Below, piece after piece: positions 1 through 8,300 of a stretch of 64,000 nt of DNA. The position numbers were made by a program, and so were the translations under genes. This DNA comes from an uncultured Prevotellaceae bacterium (GTDB lineage: Bacteria; Bacteroidota; Bacteroidia; Bacteroidales; Bacteroidaceae), in NCBI GenBank assembly GCA_937898415.1, contig CALDLA010000172.1, positions 62,001-126,000 on the forward strand. The letters run 5' to 3'. Numbering within the stretch: position 1 is the first letter of the stretch; each line of letters opens with the position of its first letter. The notes beneath the pieces are model-generated. The model saw nothing but the letters and a program-made list of their open reading frames with translations, ran no database searches and was not told where the DNA came from.

Positions 1-1
1 C

Positions 2-793
2 ATCATCCTGATGGCCAACGACGACGGGGCTGTGCCGCCCGTCACCAATGGCGTGGCCTATTACACCGCCATGCGGCGTGCCGGCAACTCTTGCGCTATG
101 CACATCTATCCGTCGGGAGGTCATGGTTTTGGCTTCCGTCCTACCTACAAGTACCACGACCAGATGCTCAGCGACCTCCAGTCGTGGCTCCAGTCCGTCC
201 GTTCGCCGAAGCCCGATGCTCGTCGCGTGGCCTGTATCGGCAACAGCATCACCCACGGCTCGGGCATCGACATGATGGACGAGAAGGGCTATCCCGCCCA
301 ACTGCAGCGACTCTTAGGCAGCGACTATCTGGTCAGGAATTACGGAGTGGGTGCCCGCTGCATGATGGCCACCTCAGACCATCCCTACATGCAGGAGCTG
401 GCTTGGCGCGATGCCAAGGCCTTCAACCCCGATATCGTCGTCATCAAACTGGGCACCAACGACTCGAAGGACTACCAGTGGAACCAGCAGCAGTATGAGC
501 GCGACTATCAGCTGATGATCGACACGCTGCGCGCCCTGCCCTCACGTCCGGTCATCTATCTGTGTAATCCCGTCCGTGCCTTCCGCGACAAGTGGGGTAT
601 CACTGACTCCGTCATCGTCAACGGCGTCATCCCCTCTATCGCGAAGATAGCCAAGAAGAATAAACTGAAGGTAATCGACCTGCACCCCGTCATCGACGAC
701 CGCAGTCTCATGACCAGCGACATGATACATCCCAACGACAAGGGAGCCGCACGCATGGCCAAGACCATTGCCGACGCCATCAAACAACAATAA
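2..793 (+). CDS. Esterase fusion, 3' part: alpha/beta-hydrolase end plus SGNH hydrolase
   Basis: The frame is open to the left edge, so the start lies outside the window. The first ~65 residues look like the end of an alpha/beta-hydrolase: an acid-residue segment (NDDGAVPP) and a terminal His segment (GGHGFGF). They run into a complete SGNH/GDSL hydrolase with block I GNSITHGSG, block III GTNDS and block V DMIHPND, which carries the catalytic Asp and His. Such two-esterase fusions are usual in Bacteroidetes polysaccharide loci and are predicted to remove acetyl or other acyl groups from pectin or xylan. The stop is 7 bp before a GH28 gene, so the two are probably co-transcribed and pectin is the likely substrate. 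The acyl specificity is not visible from sequence. Confidence 0.85.
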   Translation: MILMANDDGAVPPVTNGVAYYTAMRRAGNSCAMHIYPSGGHGFGFRPTYKYHDQMLSDLQSWLQSVRSPKPDARRVACIGNSITHGSGIDMMDEKGYPAQLQRLLGSDYLVRNYGVGARCMMATSDHPYMQELAWRDAKAFNPDIVVIKLGTNDSKDYQWNQQQYERDYQLMIDTLRALPSRPVIYLCNPVRAFRDKWGITDSVIVNGVIPSIAKIAKKNKLKVIDLHPVIDDRSLMTSDMIHPNDKGAARMAKTIADAIKQQ

Positions 794-800
794 TCCACTG

Positions 801-2252
801 ATGAAGTCTGTATTCCTGTCCCTCATCATCCTCTGTTCGCTGTGCTGCGGCGTCGCAGCAGCCCCCGTCTATAACATTCGCGACTACGGCGCTAAAGGCG
901 ACGGACGGACGCTCGACTCCCCCGCCATCAATGCCGCCATCGATGCTGCCGTCCGTGACGGCGGCGGACAGGTTTACGTTCCCGCTGGTACCTATCTCAG
1001 CGGTTCTATCCGTCTGAAGTCCAACATCGACCTGCATCTTGCCGCTGGTTCCATCCTCTTGGCGGCCCCTGCCAAGATGAAAGCCTATGACCCCTCTGAA
1101 CCTTTCGACTTCCCTGAATATCAGGACGGCGGTCACACCTACTTCCATAACTCGCTCATCTGGGCCGAGGGCCAGACCAATGTCTCCATCACCGGTCATG
1201 GCATGATAGACGGCGAGGGACTCACAAAGCGCGACACGGAGAAGGCCGGCCAGGTGCAGGGCGGCTCCATCGGCACTGGCGACAAGGCCATTGCCCTGAA
1301 GCTATGCCGTCAGGTGACTATTCGCGACATCACCATCTACCGTGGCGGTCACTTTGCTATCATCATGACCGGCTGTGACCTCTCTACCATCGACAACGTC
1401 ACTATCGACACCAACCGAGATGGCTTCGACATCGACTGTTGCAAGTACATGACCATCACCAACTGCCGCATCAACACCCCCAGTGACGATGCCCTCGTGT
1501 TGAAGTCCTCGTATGCCCTGAAGCGCCCCGTTGTTACGGAGCATATAGCCGTATCCAACTGCAATATTACGGGCTATAAGTGCGGGACGCTCCTCGACGG
1601 CACCTATGTGCCAGAGCCGGTAGGATGGGTTTGTGGACGGTTCAAGCTGGGCACCGAGTCGAACGGCGGTTACCGTAACATCGCCCTCACCAACTGCACC
1701 TTCGCCTACTCCTCAGGACTTGCCTTCGAGGAGGTTGACCAGGGATGCATGGAGAACATTGTCGTCTCGAACATCACCATGTCGCACGTCCACCATTATC
1801 CTATCTATATCACCACCGGTTGCCGCAACCGTGGCCCGAAGGAGGTGACCCGCATGAGCTCAGCCCGCGACATCCAAATTAGCAACCTGATAGCCGACGA
1901 CTGCGACTCGCTCTGCTCCATCATCGTCACGGGCATGAAGGACGAACCCATCCGCAACGTCTGGCTCTCCAACATCCGCCTCTACTTCCGTGGCGGTGGC
2001 ACTCGCGACCTTGTCAACAAGGACTACCGTGAACAGGGCACCAACTACCCTGAACCGAAGTTTGCCGGATGGACGCCTGCCTACGGGCTCTATGCCCGCC
2101 ACGTTGAGGGCCTCCACGTTGCCGATGTCACCTTCCGCTACGAGCGACCCGACTACCGTCCCGCCGTCGTCCTCGACGATGTCCGCGACTGCACCCTCCG
2201 CTACCTTGATGCTCCTACGGAGCCAGGTGTCGAGCAGGTCGTCCGCTTCTAA
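801..2252 (+). CDS. GH28 polygalacturonase-type pectinase
   Basis: A 483-residue secreted protein. The ATG at 801 opens a signal peptide (MKSVFLSLIILCSLCCGVAAA); an upstream in-frame ATG at 768 overlaps the preceding gene and gives no better leader. The start of the mature protein, YNIRDYGAKGDG, is the classic GH28/pectate-lyase-fold entry. GH28 features follow: GHGMIDGEG, NRDGFDIDC near residues 203-210, SDDALVLKS near 228 and a TESNGGYRNI strand. These supply the cluster of Asp residues that hydrolyses galacturonosyl bonds in polygalacturonan or rhamnogalacturonan by inversion. It lies 7 bp after the esterase fusion, which would remove acyl blocks from the same substrate. Family confidence is high; endo versus exo action is not determined. 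Confidence 0.9.
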   Translation: MKSVFLSLIILCSLCCGVAAAPVYNIRDYGAKGDGRTLDSPAINAAIDAAVRDGGGQVYVPAGTYLSGSIRLKSNIDLHLAAGSILLAAPAKMKAYDPSEPFDFPEYQDGGHTYFHNSLIWAEGQTNVSITGHGMIDGEGLTKRDTEKAGQVQGGSIGTGDKAIALKLCRQVTIRDITIYRGGHFAIIMTGCDLSTIDNVTIDTNRDGFDIDCCKYMTITNCRINTPSDDALVLKSSYALKRPVVTEHIAVSNCNITGYKCGTLLDGTYVPEPVGWVCGRFKLGTESNGGYRNIALTNCTFAYSSGLAFEEVDQGCMENIVVSNITMSHVHHYPIYITTGCRNRGPKEVTRMSSARDIQISNLIADDCDSLCSIIVTGMKDEPIRNVWLSNIRLYFRGGGTRDLVNKDYREQGTNYPEPKFAGWTPAYGLYARHVEGLHVADVTFRYERPDYRPAVVLDDVRDCTLRYLDAPTEPGVEQVVRF

Positions 2253-2290
2253 ATCCTGAAATCTTGTGATTATGACTTTTTGCCGTTTGA

Positions 2291-2377
2291 TTTTGCGTAA
2301 AGGCGAGGATATTTTGCGTACAGGCGCAAGGTGTTTTGCGTATAGGCGCAAGGTATTTTGCGTATAGGCAAAAACGA
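2291..2377. repeat. 22-bp tandem repeat, four copies
   Basis: Units start at 2291, 2312, 2334 and 2356 (21, 22, 22 and 22 bp). All begin TTTTGCGTA and most continue with AGGCGCAAGG. Copies two and three differ at only two positions. Its role is unknown. It sits about 200 bp from the palindrome at 2579, and a different ~21-bp tandem repeat sits beside the related palindrome at 48338. Confidence 0.85.
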
Positions 2378-2578
2378 GTTAACCTATGTCCTTTGCCCCG
2401 GCAACATAGGCTCTTGCACCAACGAAGCCTTATCCAATCCCCTCAGAAGCCTAGTTGTTATATAAGTACCATACACCGTTCCGACGAGATGGCAATGCCC
2501 AGCGCGTTCCGTTTTCATCATTTCGCCCCATTGTGTCACCTTGGGAATAACACCAGCAGCTATGCTTGGCTATTGAAT

Positions 2579-2618
2579 TTCGGGAGTCCGCCGCTGAACG
2601 CCAGCGTCGGACTCCCGA
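2579..2618. repeat. REP-like palindrome, copy 1
   Basis: The arms TTCGGGAGTCCG and CGGACTCCCGAA pair perfectly over 12 bp. After a C/T mismatch an inner stem CGCTG/CAGCG closes a 5-nt AACGC loop. It lies between two convergent genes and could also act as a bidirectional terminator. A near-identical structure with a compensatory pair change is at 48338-48373. Confidence 0.85.
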
Positions 2619-2703
2619 ATTTCTTTACCTAACGATATTTGCGGGTTTCCACTCCTCGGTCGCAAAAATGACCTTCTAAATTTGGCTCTATGGGAGCGTT
2701 TCC

Positions 2704-3411
2704 CTACAGGTGTAGCAGTGTGAAGCCGAGCACGAGGTAGGCTTTTTGGGCACAGGGGTTGGCGACGACCTGTCCGAAAACGGGGAGGGAGAACGAGTCG
2801 GTAATCTTGATGTCTTTCGATGCCTTCAGGGCGAGGTTGGTGACGGCAAATCCCGTGGTGCCGTAGAAATCGGTGGCGAAAGGAACGGCACCGGCCGTGG
2901 CAGTCCAGTCAACTGAAGCAAGTTGGAATGGGATGTTTGCCTCGACGTAACTGCTGTAGGCCCGATCGCCGTCCTTGTTCACCCCGTCGTTGCCCGCAAA
3001 GTTGGTGTACCACTGCAGAGAGGCGAAGCCGAAGTCGTAGCCGACGGTTGCCTCGAAGACGTGGTTTGTGCCGTGAGCGTCGTACATGAAGTAACGGTCC
3101 TCAGGGTCGAGTCCGGCGTTGAACCAGTAGTCGGTCACGCCAATGTTGAAGCCTCCGGCCGAGTAGCCGAGCGTCAGGTCGAACTCCTTGGTGTCGGCAG
3201 CGTCGGTCAGTCCCACGCTGCCCCAAGCCGTCAGGCTCAAGCCCTTATAGCCCACGCCGAGCGTCGGCTGCAACGACACGTTGCCTAAGTCCTGGCCACG
3301 CCAGATGTAACTGCTTACGATGTCACCACTAATTGTTGTCTCTACTTCATCCTGTGCAAAGGTGGTCATGCTCATGACCAGTCCCATTGCTATTATCACA
3401 ATCTTTTTCAT
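2704..3411 (-). CDS. Predicted outer-membrane beta-barrel protein linked to AmtB
   Basis: 235 residues with a signal peptide (MKKIVIIAMGLVMSMTTFAQ). The rest alternates polar and hydrophobic residues and is rich in aromatics and Gly, with phrases such as SSYIWRGQDLGN, LTLGYSAGGFNIGVTDYWF and FEATVGYDFGFASLQWY. This fits a small barrel of about 10-12 strands and resembles the TorF-type putative porins of Bacteroidetes. It is the last gene of the glnK-amtB operon, 45 bp after amtB. I infer that it is a nitrogen-regulated outer-membrane pore or accessory to ammonium uptake; no motif proves a substrate. The spacer before it consists entirely of 7-bp repeats. Confidence 0.7.
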   Translation of the reverse strand: MKKIVIIAMGLVMSMTTFAQDEVETTISGDIVSSYIWRGQDLGNVSLQPTLGVGYKGLSLTAWGSVGLTDAADTKEFDLTLGYSAGGFNIGVTDYWFNAGLDPEDRYFMYDAHGTNHVFEATVGYDFGFASLQWYTNFAGNDGVNKDGDRAYSSYVEANIPFQLASVDWTATAGAVPFATDFYGTTGFAVTNLALKASKDIKITDSFSLPVFGQVVANPCAQKAYLVLGFTLLHL

Positions 3412-3459
3412 AACTCTATACTCTTAATTCTTAACTCTAAACTCTTAATTCTTAACTCA
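3411..3459. repeat. 7-bp tandem repeat filling the amtB-omp spacer
   Basis: Exactly seven 7-bp units: TAACTCT, ATACTCT, TAATTCT, TAACTCT, AAACTCT, TAATTCT, TAACTCA. They run from the TGA stop of amtB to the first base of the omp ATG on the minus strand. This is one of seven loci of a dispersed heptamer family in the window. Confidence 0.9.
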
Positions 3460-4713
3460 GTTATAGCAAGCCTCACCATGTTCGTAGATGTCGAGACCTT
3501 CTTCCTCAATTCGTCTATCGACACGCAGGCCGTGAGCTTTCTTAATGCCATAGAACAGGGCGAAACCGCAGGCAGCAGCCCAGAGGTCGATGACGAGGAT
3601 GCCGAACAGCTCAGCGCCGAAGAATCCCCAACCGTGACCGTAGAATGCACCGTTCGACGTAGACAGCAGGCCTGTCATCAGTGTGCCGAGGATACCGCAG
3701 ACGCCATGAACAGAGCTGGCACCCACAGGGTCGTCTATGTGCAGCACGTGGTCGATGAACTCGATGGCGAAGACGAGTACTACGCCGCAAACCAGTCCGA
3801 TGATGACGGCTCCGAAGGGCGATACAAGGTCGCAGCCGGCGGTGATGCCCACGAGGCCGGCCAGCACGCCGTTGAGCGTCAGTGAGAGTGACGGTTTGCC
3901 GTACTTCATATAGGTGACGAACATGGTGGCGATACCACCGGCAGCAGCTGCCAGGTTAGTGGTCAGGAAGACGTGAGAGATGGCCACACGGTTCACCTCG
4001 CCTGAGGCTGCCAACTGTGAGCCGGGGTTGAATCCAAACCATCCGAGCCAGAGGATAAAGACGCCGAGGGCAGCCATCGTCAGGTTGTGGCCGGGAATGG
4101 CGCGGCTCTTGCCGTCTTTTGCATACTTACCGATACGGGGGCCGAGGGCCATAGCACCAATGAGGGCCAGCACGCCGCCTACACTGTGGACAATAGCAGA
4201 ACCTGCGAAGTCGTGGAACACGTCGCCGAAGGTCGTCATCATGAAACTGTCGGCAGCATCGTTGCAGAGCCAGCCGCCGCCCCACGTCCAGTGACCCTCG
4301 ATGGGGTAGATGAACAGCGAGATGACCGCACTATAGATCAGGTACATCGAGAACTTTGTGCGCTCGGCCATTGCACCGCTGACGATGGTGGCAGCTGTGG
4401 CACAGAACACGGTCTCGAAAATCAGGAAGCCCTCCGTGGGCAGGTCGCCCTTGTAGAAGCTGAGGTCGCCCCAGTTGGGTGCGCCGAGGAACCCTCCAAG
4501 CACGTCGCTTCCGAACATAAAGCCGAAGCCGAGCAGGAAGAACAGCAACGAGCCGAACATGAAGTCGACAAAGTTCTTCATCAGGATGTTGGCCGTGTTC
4601 TTACTACGGGTGAATCCCGCCTCGCAGAGTGCGAAGCCCGGCTGCATCCAGAAAACCAACATGGCTGCCAATAGCATCCATACGGTATCGAGTGATAATC
4701 CAATTTCGTTCAT
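3457..4713 (-). CDS. amtB: Ammonium transporter AmtB
   Basis: 418 residues with about 11 hydrophobic segments, the usual size for the Amt/Rh family. It conducts ammonium or ammonia across the inner membrane. Family marks are the N-terminal LVFWMQPGFALCEAGFTRSKN, the two pore histidines in IVHSVGGV and SSVHGVCGILGT, and WLGWFGFNPGS. The C-terminal tail EEEGLDIYEHGEACY matches the consensus tail that contacts the PII protein. It follows glnK, as in most bacteria, and precedes an outer-membrane protein gene. It differs clearly from the second transporter at 39002. Expression should follow the nitrogen-type promoter upstream of glnK. Confidence 0.96.
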   Translation of the reverse strand: MNEIGLSLDTVWMLLAAMLVFWMQPGFALCEAGFTRSKNTANILMKNFVDFMFGSLLFFLLGFGFMFGSDVLGGFLGAPNWGDLSFYKGDLPTEGFLIFETVFCATAATIVSGAMAERTKFSMYLIYSAVISLFIYPIEGHWTWGGGWLCNDAADSFMMTTFGDVFHDFAGSAIVHSVGGVLALIGAMALGPRIGKYAKDGKSRAIPGHNLTMAALGVFILWLGWFGFNPGSQLAASGEVNRVAISHVFLTTNLAAAAGGIATMFVTYMKYGKPSLSLTLNGVLAGLVGITAGCDLVSPFGAVIIGLVCGVVLVFAIEFIDHVLHIDDPVGASSVHGVCGILGTLMTGLLSTSNGAFYGHGWGFFGAELFGILVIDLWAAACGFALFYGIKKAHGLRVDRRIEEEGLDIYEHGEACYN

Positions 4714-4730
4714 AATTCTTACGGTTTTTT

Positions 4731-4840
4731 AGCCCCCTAAGTTAGGGGGTTGGGGGTCTGAACGACCGCCCTTGTTAATAATGTTATCCTTGCGGAGTCT
4801 GTGCTTGTTCAGACCCCTGTCGCCCCCTAACTTAGGGGGC
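4731..4840. repeat. Nested inverted repeat between glnK and amtB
   Basis: The left arm (4731-4763) and right arm (4807-4840) are imperfect reverse complements of about 33 bp, enclosing about 43 bp. Each arm also contains its own palindrome: CCCCCTAA-G-TTAGGGGG on the left and CCCCCTAA-C-TTAGGGGG on the right. The transcript can therefore form two local hairpins or one long stem. It occupies nearly all of the glnK-amtB spacer. Possible roles are attenuation or RNA processing that sets the GlnK:AmtB ratio; a dispersed repeat insertion is the alternative. Confidence 0.85.
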
Positions 4841-4844
4841 ATAA

Positions 4845-5192
4845 TCACTTCTTATCTCGAAGTACGGTGTCGCCGTTCTCGCCGGTGCGAATGCTCCATG
4901 TGTCGATCATGTCGCTCACAAAGATGCGGCCGTCGCCCACCTCGCCGGTGTGTGCCACATCAAGAATGACCTTCACCGTCGGCTCCACCAACGGATCGCG
5001 GCAGACGATGGTCAGTGCCACTCGCTCAATGACGTCAGTCGAGTACTGCACGCCGCGGTATATCCTTTCCTGTCGGCTCTGTCCGATGCCGTGTACGTTA
5101 TGGTACTCAAACCAGTCGATGTCCGACTTCAGCAGTGCCTCCTTCACATCCTCGAACTTCGTCTTGCGGATAATTGCTTCAATCTTTTTCAT
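4845..5192 (-). CDS. glnK: PII nitrogen regulatory protein GlnK
   Basis: 115 residues, the normal PII length. It starts MKKIEAIIRKTKFEDVKEAL. The T-loop reads IGQSRQERIYRGVQY with a Tyr at position 50, one residue earlier than the modified Tyr51 of enteric PII because the loop is one residue shorter. The TGEVGDGRIFV segment (B-loop) and the RTGENGD end match ATP-binding PII trimers. PII proteins sense ATP/ADP and 2-oxoglutarate and block AmtB when nitrogen is sufficient. It is first in the glnK-amtB-omp operon and has a strong TACCTTTG promoter with the conserved dyad array upstream. Confidence 0.95.
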   Translation of the reverse strand: MKKIEAIIRKTKFEDVKEALLKSDIDWFEYHNVHGIGQSRQERIYRGVQYSTDVIERVALTIVCRDPLVEPTVKVILDVAHTGEVGDGRIFVSDMIDTWSIRTGENGDTVLRDKK

Positions 5193-5239
5193 ACCTTTTT
5201 ACCTTTTTAATTAATACTATCACTTGTCAATTGACGATG

Positions 5240-5270
5240 CAAAGGTACGACAAAAGTGAAAGGAAACCAA
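5240..5270 (-). promoter_or_regulatory. glnK promoter
   Basis: On the minus strand the -7 box is TACCTTTG (5240-5247) and the -33 box is TTGG (5267-5270), with a 19-bp spacer. Seven bp further upstream is AAAATGAAAG (5278-5287). The predicted leader is about 44 nt. Confidence 0.85.
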
Positions 5271-5277
5271 CGGCTTC

Positions 5278-5312
5278 CTTTCATTTTGTTTGTTAAAAAC
5301 GTACACAATTAT
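5278..5312 (-). promoter_or_regulatory. Conserved upstream element of the glnK promoter
   Basis: Read on the minus strand this contains GTGTACGTTTTTAACAA followed by CAAAATGAAAG. The ~36-bp stretch differs from the one at 38892-38927 before amt2 at only about three positions. The two genes are unrelated in their coding neighbours, which argues for a protein-binding element. Confidence 0.8.
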
Positions 5313-5396
5313 CAAAGTGTCATGTTTTGTTTCGTATTATCTATCACTTTGCTAACATATTGTCTAAAATAATCTGCATTTTGTTACAAAGCGTCA
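5310..5396. promoter_or_regulatory. Dyad array upstream of glnK
   Basis: 13-bp sites at 5310-5322 (TATCAAAGTGTCA), 5343-5355 (reverse TTAGCAAAGTGAT), 5353-5365 (TAACATATTGTCT) and 5384-5396 (TTACAAAGCGTCA). The centres are 5316, 5349, 5359 and 5390. The first centre is 72.5 bp from the -7 centre. The last site overlaps the stop codon of the hybrid regulator gene. Offsets 0/33/43/74 match the dapF array (0/32/43/74). Confidence 0.8.
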
Positions 5397-8300
5397 AAAA
5401 TGGCTACCGTACAACGATTTTTTGTCAGCCAATTTAAAAATCACGCCCCCCCTTTTCACATAGTCCCCCGGTTTGATGCCGAATTGTTTCTGAAAACATT
5501 TGGAGAAATAGGAGGGGCTGGAGAAGCCTACCCTATAGCCCACCTCGCTGACGAGGTATTTGCCTTCGAGCAGGAGGCGGGCGGCACGCTTCAGTCGGAT
5601 GACCTGTATCATCTCGTTGGGCGTAACGTCCGACAGCGACTTGATCTTGGCAAACAGGCCGCTGCGGCTGATGTTGAGCTTGTCGGCCAGGAAGTTGACG
5701 TTGAGGTCGGAGTTGGAAATATTCTCCTCAATGATCTGGTTCATCTTTTTCAGGAAATCATTGTCGACGGGGTTGGTGGCTATCTGCGCCACGTCCTCCC
5801 ACGGCTGGGTGCTCACCTTCTGCATCAGCAGGCGGCGCATCTGCAGGATGTTGGCCATGCAGGCCTCGAGATACGCTACCGAGAATGGTTTCTCTATATA
5901 GATGTCGGCTCCGATGTTCATGCCTTCTATCTTCGACTGGTTGTCGGTCTTGGCGGTGAGCATGATGAACGGGATGTGACTGGTCAGCGGGTTCTGGCGT
6001 ATGCGGCGGCAGAACGCGGCTCCGTCCATACGGGGCATCATCCAGTCGCTGACGATGATGCTTACCTCGTTCTTGTCTACTACCGCCATTCCCTCGATGC
6101 CGTCGCCGGCGGTGAGTACGTTGTAGTGCTGCTGGAAGTGCGACGACAGGAAGGACACCATGTCGTCGTTGTCCTCGACGATGAGCAGCGTGGAATGGTG
6201 AATGGTTAATGGTGAAGGGTTAATGGTTAATGGTTCATGGTTCATGGTTGATGGGGAAGGGTTAATGGTTGATGGTGAAGGGTTAATGGTTGATGGTGAA
6301 GGGTGAATGGGCAGTGTGATGGTGAAGGTCGCCCCCTGGCCTACTGCGGACTGTACGCTGATGGTGCCCTGGTGCATATCGACAATACGCTTGACGATGC
6401 TCAGTCCGATGCCTGTACCGGGCTGGTGGTGGGCGTTGACGCCCGTCTTGTTCTGCGACTGGAAGAAGGGTTCGAAGATGCGCGCCTGGTCTTCCTGCCT
6501 GATGCCTATACCGTCGTCGGCCACCTCGATGACGAACTGGTCGTCGTCGGTGTTGGCTGTGCAGCGCAGGCTGACGTGGCTCTTTGCAAACTTGTTGGCA
6601 TTGGTCAGCAGGTTGCTGACCACCTTGGTAATGGCCTCGCCATCGACGATGGCCGTGAAATGTTCATCAGGATAATGCGCCGTGAACTGTCTGCCGTTTT
6701 GCTGGAAGGTGGGTTCGAACCGTTCGCACACGGCATGGAGCAGCTCGTTGATATGCTGTGGCTTGAAGTTGCTGACCAGCATGTGCTGCTCGGCTTTCCG
6801 GAAGTCGAGCAACTGATTGACGAGTTCCAACAGGCGGTGGGCATTGCGGTCGACGATGCGCAATTCCTCGCTTTTGTCCTTGATTTTCTCCAACGGTCCG
6901 ATGATGAGCGATACGGGCGTTCGTATCTCGTGAGCCACCATCGTGAAGAAGTTCAGACGAGCCTCGCGGGCTTCTTTTTCCTGTTGTTCCTGCAGGCGTT
7001 GCAGTTCTTGCTGATGGCGCGTCTCGGCTCTCTTCAGTCGGATGTGTACATAATACCAGATGAGGAATGCCATCAGCAGCACATAGAAGAGCTTGGCATA
7101 CCAGGTCCACCAGAAGGGAGGCGGTACGACCATCGTGATCGTGGCCTCCTTGTCGCTCCATATACCATCGTTGTTGGTCGCCTTCACGCGGAAGGTATAG
7201 GTGCCTGCTGGCAGGTTGGTGTAAGTGGCGCGGGTCTGATTGCCCACATAGTTCCACTCCTTGTCGAACCCTTCGAGCATATAGGCGTATTGGTTCTTCT
7301 CGGGCGAGCAGTAGCTGAGGGCTACGAACGAGAAGACCATCTGGTTATGTATCTCCTGAGCCTCAATATAGACAGGCGGCATGACGCGGTTGGCCTTAAT
7401 CTGATAAGGGTAGAAGGCATTGAAGCCGTTGACCCCGCCAAAATAGATGCGCCCGTCGCTGGCCTTGATGCCTGAATTGGGCTGGAACTGTTCGCTCACC
7501 AGTCCGTCGTGGCGGGTGAAGGGTGAAGGGTGAATGGTTAATGGTGAATGGTTCATGGTTAATGGTGAATGGTTCATGGTGAATGGTGAATGGTTGATGG
7601 TGACGGGTTCGTATTTCACGATGCCCCGTTCGGTAGAGATCCAGAGTACGCCTTGCTCCTCAATGATGCTCATCACATTGCCTGTTTCTACGGACAGGTC
7701 CACCTGGTTGAACCTGTCTTTCGCTGCATCGTAATAGCATAGGCCGTTGAGGGTGGCTATCCAGAGGCGTCCACCGGCGTCCACCATGGTGCAGTTCACC
7801 TGGTCACTGGGTAGCGAATGCTCGTCGTCGTCATGATGGATATACTGCTTAAGCTGCTTGCTGTCTGGCGAATAGCGCCACAGTCCTGCTCCCTGTGTGG
7901 ATAGCCACAGGCGGTGTTTGTCATCCTCGTCGATGTCGATGGCAAGGGCATGGGTGGTGGCAATATGCTGGAAACGGTCTGTCGATGGGTCGTAGAGGTT
8001 GAAACCTTCCATCGTTGCCACCCATGTGCGTCCTTGGCTGTCGTGGCAGATGGCGTACGAGCTGGGGTCAGTCAGTTTGTCCTGTCCGTAGTGGCGCCAT
8101 TGTCCGTTTGTGGTGTTCAGCACGTAGACGCCTCGTGTGTAGGTACCGATCCACAGGTCAGCCCCCTTCAGTGCCAGTGCATGGGCATTGACGGTACTTA
8201 ACTCGTCCTGGTGGGCATAATCCATGAATCGTTGCCGTTCTGGTGAATAGCACATGATGCCGCCATCGTCGCTGGCTATCCAGATGTTACCCTGCAAGTC

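Larger units (their letters stand above)
2253..2703. other. Non-coding convergent intergenic region
   Basis: This 451-bp gap lies between the ends of the GH28 gene (plus) and the outer-membrane-protein gene (minus). It holds a four-copy ~22-bp tandem repeat at 2291-2377 and a large palindrome at 2579-2618. I see no convincing gene. A 98-codon frame at 2336-2632 runs through both repeats and has no coding character. Confidence 0.75.

Noticed and set aside
2336..2632. 98-codon plus-strand frame after GH28
   Set aside because: It runs through the 22-bp repeat and the palindrome and has no recognisable protein character.
5384..5396. Treating the last glnK dyad as chance because it overlaps the HTCS stop codon
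   Set aside because: The idea of chance was set aside: its 74-bp offset equals that in dapF and glnA, and its 13 bp match the consensus at 12 positions.
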